From Tardiphaga robiniae (GTDB lineage: Bacteria; Pseudomonadota; Alphaproteobacteria; Rhizobiales; Xanthobacteraceae), in contig NZ_JABMCJ010000067.1 in assembly GCF_013359755.1 (NCBI RefSeq), forward strand, positions 81,622-145,621: a stretch of 64,000 bases of DNA, given 5' to 3'. Positions 1 to 8,703 of the stretch are shown piece by piece. Under the pieces are notes generated by a model. The model made no database searches and had not been told where the DNA came from. It saw only the letters and a program-made list of their open reading frames with translations. The position numbers and the translations under genes were made by a program. Numbering within the stretch: the stretch's first letter is position 1; each line of letters starts with the position of its first letter.

Positions 1-1
1 G

Positions 2-160
2 TTCCGCGTCTATGCCGGTCACTTCACGCCGAAACAGCATCTCGGCTTCGAATTCGCCGCCTGGTACTGGCACTTCGTGGACGTGGTCTGGCTGTTCCTG
101 TTCGTCACGATCTATGTCTGGGGCTATGGCGGCCCCATCGCCGGCGCGGCCGCGCACTGA
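2..160 (+). CDS. ctaE: Cytochrome c oxidase subunit III, C-terminal end (partial)
   Basis: Only the last 52 residues are present; the gene begins left of the window. The reading frame carries the aromatic-rich end typical of subunit III of aa3-type haem-copper oxidases ([21 protein letters not shown] spans the last transmembrane helix). The protein is an integral inner-membrane subunit of the terminal oxidase that reduces oxygen with electrons from cytochrome c. A DUF983 gene and a SURF1 gene follow on the same strand, the usual alphaproteobacterial arrangement for an oxidase operon. A strong hairpin with a T-run lies 20 bases after the stop, so part of the transcription may end there. Confidence 0.93.
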   Translation, partial: FRVYAGHFTPKQHLGFEFAAWYWHFVDVVWLFLFVTIYVWGYGGPIAGAAAH

Positions 161-180
161 TCGCATTCGGGTGCTACAAG

Positions 181-206
181 AGGGCGGCCGCAGGGCCGCC
201 CTTTTT
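181..206 (+). terminator. Rho-independent terminator or attenuator after ctaE
   Basis: Perfect 9-bp stem (agggcggcc at 181-189 and ggccgccct at 194-202) with a 4-base loop, followed by a run of T. It sits between ctaE and the DUF983 gene, which are normally cotranscribed, so it may only partly reduce downstream expression. Confidence 0.75.
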
Positions 207-240
207 GTTTGGCGCTTGCGCCGTGAAAGAATTCGACTCG

Positions 241-636
241 ATGCCCGATCAAGCCGCTGTTCCCGTCACGCTTGGCCAGACCGTCATTCGCGGCCTGACC
301 TGCAAATGCCCGCGCTGCGGTGAGGGCAAGCTCTATGCGGGCTTCATCAATCTGGCGCCGCGCTGCGAGCGTTGCGAACTGGACTATGCTTTCATCGACA
401 GCGGCGATGGTCCGGCGATCTTCATCATCATGCTCGCCGGTGCCATCGTGGTCGGTTGCGCGCTGGTGGTGGAGCTCAAGTATCAGCCGCCATTCTGGCT
501 GCATGCCGCATTGTGGCTGCCGCTGATTCTCGCGACCACGCTGCTGCCATTGCGCTCAATGAAGTCGCTGCTGATCGCCCTGCAATTCCACCACAAGGCC
601 TCCGAAGGCCAACTCATCGATCGCACGCCGAAATGA
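241..636 (+). CDS. DUF983 family membrane protein
   Basis: 131 residues. The N-terminal half holds a zinc-ribbon-like pair of cysteine motifs (CPRC near residues 23-26 and CERC near 42-45). Two hydrophobic helices follow at roughly 58-79 and 85-103. DUF983 proteins are commonly encoded between the subunit III and SURF1 genes of oxidase operons and are suspected to help oxidase assembly, but the family has no proven activity. I chose the ATG at 241 rather than an in-frame TTG at 205, because the TTG lies inside the T-run of the preceding terminator. The stop overlaps the SURF1 start (ATGA), indicating translational coupling. Confidence 0.85.
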   Translation: MPDQAAVPVTLGQTVIRGLTCKCPRCGEGKLYAGFINLAPRCERCELDYAFIDSGDGPAIFIIMLAGAIVVGCALVVELKYQPPFWLHAALWLPLILATTLLPLRSMKSLLIALQFHHKASEGQLIDRTPK

Positions 637-1388
637 ACACAGTTGCAGCGCGCCGGCGCAGTATCACCGGTCTCGGCATCGTCACGCTCATCATCGTCGG
701 TGTGCTCCTCAGCCTCGGCTTCTGGCAGTTGCAGCGCCGTACCGAGAAACACGCGTTGATCGCCGCACTCACGGAGCGCCTTGCAGGTGCGCCCGGCGCA
801 TTGCCCGCGCCGGCCACATGGAGCGCGCTGACCCCGACGAAGGACGAATTCCGCCGCGTCAGCTTCTCGGCCACCTACAAACCCGTGCCGGACGGCATGG
901 TTTACAGCTCCGGCTCCGGCGTGCGGCCCGATGTGCCCGGCCCGGTGACCTGGGCTTTCCTGCCGGCGCAGCTGGCATCCGGCGAGACTGTCGTGATCAA
1001 TGCGGGCTTCGTGCAGAACACGATGCAGGATCGCGCCCAGCAGGACCGCGCCGTGCAGAAGCTCATCACCGGCACCCCCGTGACCCTGACCGGCTATCTG
1101 CGCTTTCCCGAAACCGCGGGCACGTTGACGCCCCATGACGACGTCAGCAAGCGCCTCTGGTTCAACCGCGACCAGCGCGCCATGGCGCAGGCGCTCGGCT
1201 GGGGTGCTGTGGCCCCGTTCTATGTCGATCTGGAAAGTCCCGTGCCGGCCAACGTCATCCCGAAGCCCGGTCCGCTCGAAATCCACCTCAAGGATGACCA
1301 CATGCAATATGCCATCACATGGTTTGGCCTCGCGGCCGCCGTGGTGATTGCCTTCGGGGTCTGGATCAGGGGCCAGCGGCGGGCCTGA
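633..1388 (+). CDS. SURF1 family cytochrome oxidase biogenesis protein
   Basis: 251 residues. It has the SURF1 layout: an N-terminal helix at about 14-31 ending in GFWQLQRR, a periplasmic middle domain, and a C-terminal helix at about 228-246. SURF1 proteins act in the inner membrane and deliver haem a to subunit I of aa3 oxidases. The gene starts inside the stop of the DUF983 gene (4-base overlap), so it belongs to the oxidase operon. Length is normal for bacterial SURF1. An in-frame upstream extension from 372 exists but overlaps the DUF983 gene and has no family match. Confidence 0.93.
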   Translation: MNTVAARRRSITGLGIVTLIIVGVLLSLGFWQLQRRTEKHALIAALTERLAGAPGALPAPATWSALTPTKDEFRRVSFSATYKPVPDGMVYSSGSGVRPDVPGPVTWAFLPAQLASGETVVINAGFVQNTMQDRAQQDRAVQKLITGTPVTLTGYLRFPETAGTLTPHDDVSKRLWFNRDQRAMAQALGWGAVAPFYVDLESPVPANVIPKPGPLEIHLKDDHMQYAITWFGLAAAVVIAFGVWIRGQRRA

Positions 1389-1444
1389 ACCCTGGCCAAA
1401 GTCGGTTTCCTCGCCCGGCGAAACCCATTATGGTGCCCTTCGAT

Positions 1445-1459
1445 TTCACGCGGCGTGAA
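1445..1459. promoter_or_regulatory. 15-bp dyad upstream of thrC
   Basis: TTCACG, three bases, CGTGAA: a perfect 6-bp inverted repeat with a GTTTTAA tail and an AT-rich stretch (TATTAT at 1473-1478) just after it. It could be an operator near the thrC promoter or a weak terminator of the oxidase operon. Sequence alone does not decide. Confidence 0.35.
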
Positions 1460-1515
1460 GTTTTAACCCCATTATTATCAAAGGCTTGGCGGTTTCCGCG
1501 CCTTTGGAGGACGCC

Positions 1516-2931
1516 TTGACGACCTATATCTCGACGCGGGGAGAGGCCCCGAAACTCGGTTTTTGCGATGTCATGCTGACCGGGCTTGCCCGCGACGGCG
1601 GTCTCTACATTCCCGAGGTCTGGCCCCAGTTGTCAGCCGAGACCATCGCGTCGCTGTTCGGCCGGCCCTATTGGGAAGTCGCCGTCGAGGTGCTCCGGCC
1701 ATTCGTGGCCGGCGAGATTTCCGACGAGGATCTCGGGCGCATGGCCAATGAGGCCTATGCCACCTTCCGCCATCCCGCCGTGGTGCCGCTCGACCAGACC
1801 GCGCCGAACCAGTTCGTGCTCGAGCTGTTTCATGGCCCGACGCTGGCGTTCAAGGACGTCGCCATGCAGCTCATCGCGCGGCTGATGGATCACGTCCTCG
1901 CCAAGCGCAATCAGCGCACCACCATCGTGGTCGCGACCTCGGGCGACACCGGCGGTGCCGCCGTCGATGCCTTTGCCGGCCGCGACAATGTCGATCTTGT
2001 CGTGCTGTTTCCGAACGGCCGTATTTCCGACGTGCAGCGTCGCATGATGACCACGACCGGCGCGTCGAACGTCCATGCGCTCGCCGTCGAGGGCCATTTC
2101 GACGATTGCCAGGCGATCGTGAAGGGTCTGTTCAATCATCACAAGTTTCGTGACGCCGTGTCGCTGTCGGGTGTGAACTCGATCAACTGGGCACGTATCG
2201 TTGCGCAGGTTGTTTACTACTTCACCTCGGCCGTCGCGGTCGGTGCGCCTGCACGCAGCGTTGATTTCACGGTACCTACCGGCAATTTCGGCGACATCTT
2301 TGCCGGCTATGTGGCCAAGCGCATGGGTCTGCCGGTGCGCAAGCTGCGCGTCGCCGCCAACGTCAACGACATCCTCGATCGCACGCTCAAGACCGGCATC
2401 TACGAGGTGCGTGAGGTTCACGCCTCGTCGTCGCCGTCGATGGACATTCAGGTGTCGTCGAATTTCGAGCGCCTGCTGTTTGAAGCCTCCGGCCGCGATG
2501 CTGCGCTGGTGCGCGGCTTGATGGATTCGCTCAAGCAGTCCGGTCGTTTCGTGCTGCCCGAGAAAGTGCTGACCGCGATCCGTGCCGATTTCGAATCCGG
2601 CCGCGCCGATGAGGATGAGACATCGGCTGCCATTCGCGCGGCGTGGCGCGAAACCGGCGATCTGATCGATCCGCATACCGCCGTGGCATTGGCCGTCGCC
2701 GATCGCGACACCACCGAGATGCATGTGCCCAATGTCGTGCTGTCGACAGCGCATGCAGCGAAATTCCCCGATGCAGTCGAAGCCGCTTGCGGCGTCCGGC
2801 CGGCATTGCCGGTCTATCTGGAAGGGCTGATGACGAAGCCCGAGCATATTAAGGTCATGAAGAATGACCAAAGCGATATTGAGCAGTTCGTGCTGTCGGT
2901 CAGCCGCGCTGCGAAGCAAGGAGTGTCCTGA
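1516..2931 (+). CDS. thrC: Threonine synthase
   Basis: 471 residues. It converts O-phospho-L-homoserine to L-threonine with pyridoxal phosphate in the cytoplasm, the last step of threonine biosynthesis. The N-terminus has the DGGLYIPE motif of class II threonine synthases. The PLP lysine is K113 in HGPTLAFKD, and SGDTGGAA forms part of the phosphate-binding region. I chose the TTG at 1516 because a strong GGAGG sits 5 bases upstream (1506-1510); a longer start at 1486 would bury that site. The stop overlaps the start of the following M16 peptidase gene (TGATG), so the two are probably cotranscribed, as in many rhizobia. Confidence 0.96.
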   Translation: MTTYISTRGEAPKLGFCDVMLTGLARDGGLYIPEVWPQLSAETIASLFGRPYWEVAVEVLRPFVAGEISDEDLGRMANEAYATFRHPAVVPLDQTAPNQFVLELFHGPTLAFKDVAMQLIARLMDHVLAKRNQRTTIVVATSGDTGGAAVDAFAGRDNVDLVVLFPNGRISDVQRRMMTTTGASNVHALAVEGHFDDCQAIVKGLFNHHKFRDAVSLSGVNSINWARIVAQVVYYFTSAVAVGAPARSVDFTVPTGNFGDIFAGYVAKRMGLPVRKLRVAANVNDILDRTLKTGIYEVREVHASSSPSMDIQVSSNFERLLFEASGRDAALVRGLMDSLKQSGRFVLPEKVLTAIRADFESGRADEDETSAAIRAAWRETGDLIDPHTAVALAVADRDTTEMHVPNVVLSTAHAAKFPDAVEAACGVRPALPVYLEGLMTKPEHIKVMKNDQSDIEQFVLSVSRAAKQGVS

Positions 2932-4220
2932 TGACTGTCGAAGTTACCAAACTGCCTTCGGGCCTGACGGTCATCACCGATACCATGCCGCATCTGGAAA
3001 CCGCCGCGCTCGGCGTCTGGACCGGCGTTGGTGGCCGCGATGAGAAGCCCAACGAGCACGGCATCTCGCATCTGCTCGAACACATGGCGTTCAAGGGCAC
3101 CAAGAAGCGTTCGTCGCGCGAGATCGTCGAGGAGATCGAGGCGGTCGGCGGCGATCTCAATGCCGCGACCTCGACCGAAACCACAGCCTATTACGCCCGC
3201 GTGATGAAGGCCGATGTGCCGCTGGCGCTCGATGTGCTCTCGGACATTCTCGCCAATCCCACTTTCGTGCCGGACGAGCTGGAGCGCGAGAAGAGCGTGA
3301 TCGTGCAGGAGATCGGTGCGGCACAGGACACGCCGGACGATGTCGTGTTCGAACATCTCAACGAGCTCTGCTATCCCGACCAGCCGATGGGCCGTTCGCT
3401 TCTGGGCACCGCCAAGACGCTGAAAGGTTTCGACCGCGACATGCTGCAAAGCTACCTGTCCACGCATTATCGCGGGCCGGACATGGTGGTGGCTGCAGCC
3501 GGCGCCGTGAATCATCGCCAGGTCGTGCATGAAGCCGCCGATCGCTTTTCCAGCTTCGAAGGTACTGCCGCTCCGAAGCCGCAGCCGGCGATGTTCGGCA
3601 AGGGCGGTTCGCGTGTGGTCAATCGCGATCTCGAACAGGCGCATCTGACGCTGGCGCTGGAAGGTTTGCCGCAATCGGACCTGTCGCTGTTCAGCCTGCA
3701 GGTCTTCACCAACATTCTCGGCGGCGGCATGTCCTCGCGGCTGTTCCAGGAAGTGCGCGAAAAGCGCGGCCTCTGCTATTCGATCTACACCTTCCACGCG
3801 CCCTATACCGACACCGGCTTCTTCGGTCTCTATACCGGCACCGATCCTACCGATGCGCCGGAGATGATGGAAGTCATCGTCGATGTCATCAACGAGTCGG
3901 TGGAGACATTGACCGAAGCCGAAATCGCACGCGCCAAGGCGCAGATGAAGGCCGGTCTGCTGATGGCGCTGGAGAGCTGCAGCTCGCGTGCCGAACAGCT
4001 GGCGCGGCACATGCTGGCCTATGGCCGTCCGCTCACCGTGGAAGAGCTCGTCCAGCGCATCGATGATGTCAGCGTGGAATCGACCCGCAATGTCGCCCGT
4101 GGCTTGCTGACGCGCAGCCGCCCGGCCGTGGCGGCGCTCGGCAGCGGCCGGGGGCTGGACACGGCAGTGGCTTTTGCGGAAGGATTGACCCGCGCCAAGG
4201 ACAAGAGCCTGCTTCACTAG
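2931..4220 (+). CDS. M16 family zinc metallopeptidase (mitochondrial processing peptidase-like)
   Basis: 429 residues, normal for a single-chain alphaproteobacterial M16B peptidase. The inverted zinc motif HxxEH is intact (H47-L-L-E50-H51), and the third zinc ligand E127 falls exactly 76 residues later, as the family requires, so the protein should be active. A glycine-rich loop (GGGMSSRLFQ) typical of the second half is also present. No signal peptide is visible, so it is probably cytoplasmic. It starts on the last base of the thrC stop and has AAGGAG just upstream, giving a coupled thrC-M16 pair. Its physiological substrate is not known from sequence. Confidence 0.94.
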   Translation: MTVEVTKLPSGLTVITDTMPHLETAALGVWTGVGGRDEKPNEHGISHLLEHMAFKGTKKRSSREIVEEIEAVGGDLNAATSTETTAYYARVMKADVPLALDVLSDILANPTFVPDELEREKSVIVQEIGAAQDTPDDVVFEHLNELCYPDQPMGRSLLGTAKTLKGFDRDMLQSYLSTHYRGPDMVVAAAGAVNHRQVVHEAADRFSSFEGTAAPKPQPAMFGKGGSRVVNRDLEQAHLTLALEGLPQSDLSLFSLQVFTNILGGGMSSRLFQEVREKRGLCYSIYTFHAPYTDTGFFGLYTGTDPTDAPEMMEVIVDVINESVETLTEAEIARAKAQMKAGLLMALESCSSRAEQLARHMLAYGRPLTVEELVQRIDDVSVESTRNVARGLLTRSRPAVAALGSGRGLDTAVAFAEGLTRAKDKSLLH

Positions 4221-4254
4221 GCAGGTGAGGTCCGAGGCATCAGGGAGCGAGCCT

Positions 4255-4842
4255 ATGGCCCTGTTTCGTTTGCCATCGAGCATGCCGGCGGCGCTGGCGC
4301 CGCGCGGCTACGGCGTTGCATTGCGTGCACCCGTGATGAGCGATTTTCCGCAATGGGCCGATCTGCGTGAGCTGAGCCGGGGTTATCTCACGCCGTGGGA
4401 GCCGATCTGGCCGTCAGACGACCTGACGCGCTCCGGCTTTCGCCGCCGGCTGCGCCGCTATGCCGACGATGCGTCCGCCGATCGCGCCTATCCGTTTCTG
4501 GTGTTTCGCGAGTCCGATGGCACGCTGCTGGGCGGCGTGACGCTCGCCAATGTGCGCCGGGGCATCGTTCAGGCCGGCACCATCGGCTATTGGGTCGGCC
4601 AGCCCTATACCGGGCAGGGCGTCATGACCGCGGCGCTGCGGGTGCTATTGCCGACGTTGTTTGGCGAGTTGAACCTGCACCGCATCGAGGCGGCCTGCAT
4701 TCCCAGCAACCTGCCGTCGGTGCGGGTGCTGGAGAAGTGTGGCTTCTCGCGCGAGGGACTGGCGCGGCGTTATCTCTGCATCAATGGCATCTGGCAGGAT
4801 CACCTGCTTTACGGCATGCTGCATGAGGACTTCCGCGGGTAG
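4255..4842 (+). CDS. GNAT family N-acetyltransferase, RimJ/RimL type
   Basis: 195 residues with the RimJ-like GNAT fold: a conserved core reading IGYWVGQPYTGQGVMTAAL contains the acetyl-CoA loop (QPYTGQG), and the C-terminal part (LHRIEAACIPSNLPSVRVLE, then CGF) is typical of ribosomal-protein or general N-acetyltransferases. I chose the ATG at 4255, with AGGGAG 8 bases upstream, over a GTG at 4225 that lacks a ribosome site. It follows the M16 peptidase gene by 34 bases and probably belongs to the same transcript. RimJ in E. coli acetylates ribosomal protein S5; the target here is unknown. Confidence 0.9.
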   Translation: MALFRLPSSMPAALAPRGYGVALRAPVMSDFPQWADLRELSRGYLTPWEPIWPSDDLTRSGFRRRLRRYADDASADRAYPFLVFRESDGTLLGGVTLANVRRGIVQAGTIGYWVGQPYTGQGVMTAALRVLLPTLFGELNLHRIEAACIPSNLPSVRVLEKCGFSREGLARRYLCINGIWQDHLLYGMLHEDFRG

Positions 4843-4918
4843 TCGTGCTGCAACGCGATGTCCGGATGTGGTGCAATGGCGCGCATCTGTCCTCTCTCAA
4901 GCGCCTTGTTTAAGTGCC

Positions 4919-4948
4919 TTGGGTTCGCCGCCATTGCGCTGTTATAAG
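4919..4948 (+). promoter_or_regulatory. Candidate sigma-70-type promoter for the lipoprotein gene
   Basis: TTGGGT at 4919-4924 and TATAAG at 4943-4948, separated by 18 bases, lie about 60 bases before the ATG at 5010. Match by eye only; the -35 box is weak. Confidence 0.3.
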
Positions 4949-5009
4949 GCCCTGCGCACGCCTTGGGCGGGGCTGCGCAAACGACTGAATTTCCGGGGAT
5001 ATCTTCATA

Positions 5010-5699
5010 ATGCGCAACATTCGTTCGATGCCGATCAGCGGCCGCACCGGCGCGCTCCGCGGCCTGCTGGTGATCACTGCAGCAAGCCTGACGCTGGCCG
5101 GTTGCGGCGGCGGCAGCATGTTCGGCGGCGGTTCGCCGAGCAGCAGCAGCGGCGGCGGCAGTCCGTCGATGACCGATCGCTTTACCCAGTTGTTCTCGGG
5201 CAAGTCCACCGAGGTCGGCGCGCCGCAGTCGCCGCAGACCGATGAGAACGATCTGACCTGCCCGAGCGTCAGCATCCGGCCGGGCGCCTCGACCTATGCG
5301 GTCGGCGCTGCGGGCAAGCCTGCGGTCGGCAACGATCTGGCTTTCCAGGCCACCATCACCCGGACAGCGCGCTCCTGCGATCTCAATGGTGGTCAGATCT
5401 CGGTCAAGATCGGCATCCAGGGCCGCGTCATCGTCGGGCCGGCCGGCGCGCCAGCAGTGGTCGATGTGCCGCTGCGTGTCGCCGTGGTGCAGGAAGGTGT
5501 GACGCCGAAGACCATCGCCACCAAGGTGTTCCAGACCAATGTACAGATCGGCAGCGAGACCAGCGTGCCGTTCAGCCTGGTCGGCGAGGATCTCGTCTAT
5601 CCGGTGCCGACGGGTACCGCAGGCGATTCCTACATCTTCTATATCGGCTTCGATCCGCAGGCCCTGAAATCGCAGGCACCCGCACGCAAGCGGCGCTAA
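5010..5699 (+). CDS. Hypothetical lipoprotein
   Basis: 229 residues. The N-terminus carries a signal sequence (positive residues, then GLLVITAASLTLAGC) with a lipobox whose lipidated cysteine is C32. It is followed by a Gly/Ser-rich linker (about 33-55), so the mature protein should be anchored in the outer or inner membrane facing the periplasm. The rest is a beta-rich domain with no motif I can name. It stands alone between the acetyltransferase and a bidirectional terminator. Similar single lipoproteins occur near this locus in related genomes, from general knowledge; the function is unknown. Confidence 0.8.
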   Translation: MRNIRSMPISGRTGALRGLLVITAASLTLAGCGGGSMFGGGSPSSSSGGGSPSMTDRFTQLFSGKSTEVGAPQSPQTDENDLTCPSVSIRPGASTYAVGAAGKPAVGNDLAFQATITRTARSCDLNGGQISVKIGIQGRVIVGPAGAPAVVDVPLRVAVVQEGVTPKTIATKVFQTNVQIGSETSVPFSLVGEDLVYPVPTGTAGDSYIFYIGFDPQALKSQAPARKRR

Positions 5700-5718
5700 G
5701 GGGTTGTCCGAGCCAACA

Positions 5719-5753
5719 AAAAAGCCGGCGCGATGATCTCGCGCCGGCTTTTT
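5719..5753. terminator. Bidirectional terminator between the lipoprotein gene and atpF
   Basis: Perfect 15-bp stem (aaaaagccggcgcga / tcgcgccggcttttt) with a 5-base loop. A-run and T-run on both sides let it serve the rightward lipoprotein gene and the leftward ATP synthase operon. Confidence 0.88.
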
Positions 5754-5770
5754 AGTTTGAAGTCTTTCGC

Positions 5771-6259
5771 TTAGTTCAGCTTGGAGCGAACTTCGCCGAT
5801 GCCCTTGGCGATCAGGTCGTCGGCCACCGAGCCCTTTACCGACTGCGACAGTACCGAGGCTGCGGCATTCACTGCGGCTTCGGCTGCGGCTGCGCGAACA
5901 TCTGCGATAGCCTGGGCTTCCGCCATTGCGATCTTGCCTTCTGCGCTCTTGGTGCGGCGAGCGACAAAATCTTCCATCTTGGTCTTGGCTTCGGCGGCAA
6001 TGCGCTCGGCCTCTTCCTTGGCGGACGTGATGATGTCCTGCGCTTCGCGCTCGGCCGCTGCATGACGCTTCTTGTAGTCTGCGAGCAGCGCGGCGGCTTC
6101 ATCACGCAGGCGACGGGCGTCGTCGAGTTCCTGCTTGATACGGACGCTGCGGTGGTCGAGCGCCGTCAGGATGGTGCGGTGAATACCGAACCAGCCGAAA
6201 ACCGCCATCAGAAGGACAAAAGCGACGGCGACCCAGAATTCAGCTTGAAGTCCGAACAT
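5771..6259 (-). CDS. atpF: ATP synthase Fo subunit b
   Basis: 162 residues: an N-terminal transmembrane helix (about 6-26) followed by a long charged coiled coil rich in Ala, Glu, Lys and Arg. This is the peripheral stalk that ties Fo in the membrane to F1. It is the last gene of a leftward operon atpI-atpB-atpE-b'-b and ends just before a bidirectional terminator. As is usual in alphaproteobacteria, Fo is encoded apart from the F1 genes, which are not in this window. The start lies 4 bases after the stop of the b' gene, so the two stalk subunits are translated together. Confidence 0.95.
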   Translation of the reverse strand: MFGLQAEFWVAVAFVLLMAVFGWFGIHRTILTALDHRSVRIKQELDDARRLRDEAAALLADYKKRHAAAEREAQDIITSAKEEAERIAAEAKTKMEDFVARRTKSAEGKIAMAEAQAIADVRAAAAEAAVNAAASVLSQSVKGSVADDLIAKGIGEVRSKLN

Positions 6260-6263
6260 CCGT

Positions 6264-6833
6264 TTATCCTTTCAGCGACGCGTCGAGCGCGGCGTTGACG
6301 GCGCCTGCATCCGGGCTGATGCCCGTCAGACGTTCGACGATCGCCGAGGCCGTGTCCGCAGCAATGCTGCGCACATTGCCCATCGCCGTTGCGCGGGTGG
6401 TGGCGATGGTCTGCTCCGCTGCAGCAAGCTTGGTGGCAAGGCTCTCTTCGAGCTTCGCCTTGGCCTGCTCCTGTTCCGCATTGAGCTTCTCACGAACTTC
6501 GGTCGCCATCGCCTGCGCCTTGGCGCGAGCATTGGCGAGTTCGGTTTCGTAAGCCTTCAATGCAGCGTCGGAATCGCCCTTGAGCTTGGCGGCTTCGTTC
6601 AGGTCCGTATCGAGAACCTGCTGACGGGCCGCAAGCACGCCGCCGACGCGGGGCAGCGCCAGACGCGACACGATCAGATAGAGCAAGCCGAACGCGATCG
6701 CGAACGACACCAGCTGTGAAGCGAAGGTGTTGCTCTCGAACGGCGGAAACGACGCCTTGTGACCACCGTCTGCCGCAGTGTGCGCGGCAGTCCCGTGATC
6801 GGCGCCCTTGGATTTGCCCTGACCTTCAGCCAC
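6264..6833 (-). CDS. atpG: ATP synthase Fo subunit b' (second b subunit)
   Basis: 189 residues. A hydrophilic N-terminus of about 40 residues is followed by one membrane helix ([20 protein letters not shown]) and a long coiled coil, the structure of the b' subunit that forms a heterodimer with b in photosynthetic and other alphaproteobacteria. I chose the GTG at 6833, which has AAGGAG about 5 bases upstream, over a TTG at 6878 with no ribosome site. The naming atpG is used for b' in this group but can be confused with the gamma subunit; atpF2 is an alternative. Confidence 0.92.
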   Translation of the reverse strand: MAEGQGKSKGADHGTAAHTAADGGHKASFPPFESNTFASQLVSFAIAFGLLYLIVSRLALPRVGGVLAARQQVLDTDLNEAAKLKGDSDAALKAYETELANARAKAQAMATEVREKLNAEQEQAKAKLEESLATKLAAAEQTIATTRATAMGNVRSIAADTASAIVERLTGISPDAGAVNAALDASLKG

Positions 6834-6895
6834 AGCAGTCTCCTTATCGATCGGAAGCACTCCAGGACGGAGCGGCAACCGGATCCGTTTTCAGC

Positions 6896-7123
6896 TTAGA
6901 CGGCGAACAGCAGCAGCAGCGCGATCAGCAGCGAGAAGATGCCGAGCGCTTCGGTCACGGCGAAGCCGAAGATCAGGTTAGCGAACTGGCCCTGGGAAGC
7001 CGACGGGTTGCGGAGCGCACCGTTGAGGAACTGGCTGAAGATCATGCCGACGCCGATGCCAGCGCCACCCATGCCGAGACAAGCAATGCCGGCGCCGATG
7101 TACTTCGCTGCGATGGGATCCAT
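6896..7123 (-). CDS. atpE: ATP synthase Fo subunit c
   Basis: 75 residues forming two membrane helices joined by a polar loop (RNPSASQGQ region), the c-ring subunit that carries protons through Fo. The proton-binding acidic residue in helix 2 is the glutamate in [10 protein letters not shown]. The glycine-rich helix 1 ([18 protein letters not shown]) is typical of ring packing. It lies between atpB and the b' gene in the Fo operon and has GGAG in good position before the ATG. Confidence 0.97.
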   Translation of the reverse strand: MDPIAAKYIGAGIACLGMGGAGIGVGMIFSQFLNGALRNPSASQGQFANLIFGFAVTEALGIFSLLIALLLLFAV

Positions 7124-7196
7124 AGTAAAACTCCTTCTTGGGATAGGGGATTAAGACAGTTGAGGGGTGGAATTCCGCCAGAACACTAAAACGCGG

Positions 7197-7946
7197 TTAG
7201 TGGCCCGGATGAAGTGCGTCGTTGAGATAGATGCAGGTCAGGATCGTGAACACATAGGCCTGCAGGAAGGCGACCAGCAGCTCCAGCGCGGTCAGCGCCG
7301 TGGTCATGGCCAGCGGCAGCACCGAACCGAAAATGCCGAGTGCGCCGAGTGCGCTGAGCGAGGTCACGAAGCCGGCAAAAACCTTCAGTGTGATGTGGCC
7401 GGCCAGCATGTTGGCGAACAGACGGACCGAATGCGACACCGGGCGGGACAGGAACGAGATCACCTCGATCACCGTAACCAGCGGCAGGATGTAAATCGGA
7501 ATACCGTGCGGCACGAACAGCTTGAAGAAGCCGAGACCGTTTTTGTAGAGGCCGTAGAGCAGCACGGTCAGGAACACCATCAATGCCAGCGCGACGGCGA
7601 CGATCAGATGGCTGGTGACGGTGAAGGTATAGGGGATGATGCCGATCAGATTCGCCGTCAGGATGAACATGAACAGCGAGAACACGAACGGGAAGAACTT
7701 CATCCCTTCTTCGCCGATGCTACTGCGCACCGTATTCGAGACGAATTCGAAGGACAGCTCGGCGACCGACTGGAAACGGCTCGGGATCAGCGCACGTCCG
7801 GCGCTGCCGCCGATCATCAGCAGCGACACGACGGCGACAGCGCCGAACATATAGGCCGATGAGTTGGTGAAGGCGATTTCCTGATTGCCGATATGGCCCA
7901 GGGTGAAGATCTTGTGGATCTCAAATTGATGGATCGGATCGGCCAT
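7197..7946 (-). CDS. atpB: ATP synthase Fo subunit a
   Basis: 249 residues, about five membrane helices, forming the stator half-channels that pass protons to the c-ring. The essential arginine lies in the penultimate helix ([12 protein letters not shown]). The N-terminus [10 protein letters not shown] matches the usual start of alphaproteobacterial AtpB, so I place the start at 7946 rather than at 8006, where the extra 20 residues resemble nothing. It is the second gene of the Fo operon, about 100 bases after atpI. Confidence 0.96.
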   Translation of the reverse strand: MADPIHQFEIHKIFTLGHIGNQEIAFTNSSAYMFGAVAVVSLLMIGGSAGRALIPSRFQSVAELSFEFVSNTVRSSIGEEGMKFFPFVFSLFMFILTANLIGIIPYTFTVTSHLIVAVALALMVFLTVLLYGLYKNGLGFFKLFVPHGIPIYILPLVTVIEVISFLSRPVSHSVRLFANMLAGHITLKVFAGFVTSLSALGALGIFGSVLPLAMTTALTALELLVAFLQAYVFTILTCIYLNDALHPGH

Positions 7947-8050
7947 CCACGTCGGTCTTTCAATTCGGCCGGAACGTCCGGCGTTTCCTTGCCGGACAGC
8001 CGGCACTCAAATGCTGCGCCAACGACGCGGAGGTCTTGGGCGCGAATTTC

Positions 8051-8428
8051 TTATTCCGCTTTTTTTCCGACCCCAGCCGAGCGCATCACGTTCATCACGC
8101 CGGCGACGAAGCCGAGCAGCATGAGAACGATCAGCCCCCACGGCGATGTCGACAGCAAACGATCGAAGCCCCAGCCCAGAATCGTTCCGACGACGACGCC
8201 CGCGACCAGTTCCGAAGAAAGACGGAGACCCACCGCCATGGCCGATGCCCTGGACTGCGCGTTTCCGCTTCCAGTTTCGGATTGGTCAGTCTGAAGTTTG
8301 CGCTCATCCTGAAGTTTGGACAGACGCTGATTCAGACTTCCGAGCCTTGCGGAAAGCGCAGCCTCATCGGGAGACGATTTGCCATCGTTTCTGCGTTCAC
8401 TGTCATCGTCCCGTGTGCCGTTCGTCAT
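8051..8428 (-). CDS. atpI: ATP synthase assembly/accessory protein AtpI
   Basis: 125 residues. A charged, probably cytoplasmic N-terminal half of about 60 residues precedes two membrane helices (about 65-85 and 93-113) of the AtpI/AtpZ family (motif ELVAGVVVGTILGWGFD). AtpI helps assemble the c-ring in several bacteria and can bind Mg2+; it is not a stoichiometric subunit. It is the first gene of the leftward Fo operon, so the operon promoter should lie between 8429 and about 8560. Confidence 0.92.
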   Translation of the reverse strand: MTNGTRDDDSERRNDGKSSPDEAALSARLGSLNQRLSKLQDERKLQTDQSETGSGNAQSRASAMAVGLRLSSELVAGVVVGTILGWGFDRLLSTSPWGLIVLMLLGFVAGVMNVMRSAGVGKKAE

Positions 8429-8703
8429 GCTTGCGACACTCGAAATAACGCTGCAAATGCTGGAAATAACGCCCCATCACCCTTCAAAGCCGGGCGGACC
8501 ATACTTAGCGCATCTTGCCAAGTCAAGATTCGCTGATCGCCCGTTAGTGCTTTGATTCATTTGATTTTATTGACGAAATTCGAATCCCGCTGCGCGGGAT
8601 CGCCGCAGCGCAAGAATGACTTTCGAGGTGATCTATCTTGCACGGCGCAGGGCGCTCTGTTGGAGTACCGCAGAGTTTGAAAACGCCCCTGCCGGAGCCC
8701 GGA

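Noticed and set aside
205..240. Longer start of the DUF983 protein at TTG 205
   Set aside because: It would begin inside the terminator's T-run, with no ribosome site and no conserved residues before 241.
2814..4283. 489-codon minus-strand frame over the M16 peptidase gene
   Set aside because: The plus-strand gene has an exact HxxEH-76-E zinc site; the antisense frame has no recognisable features.
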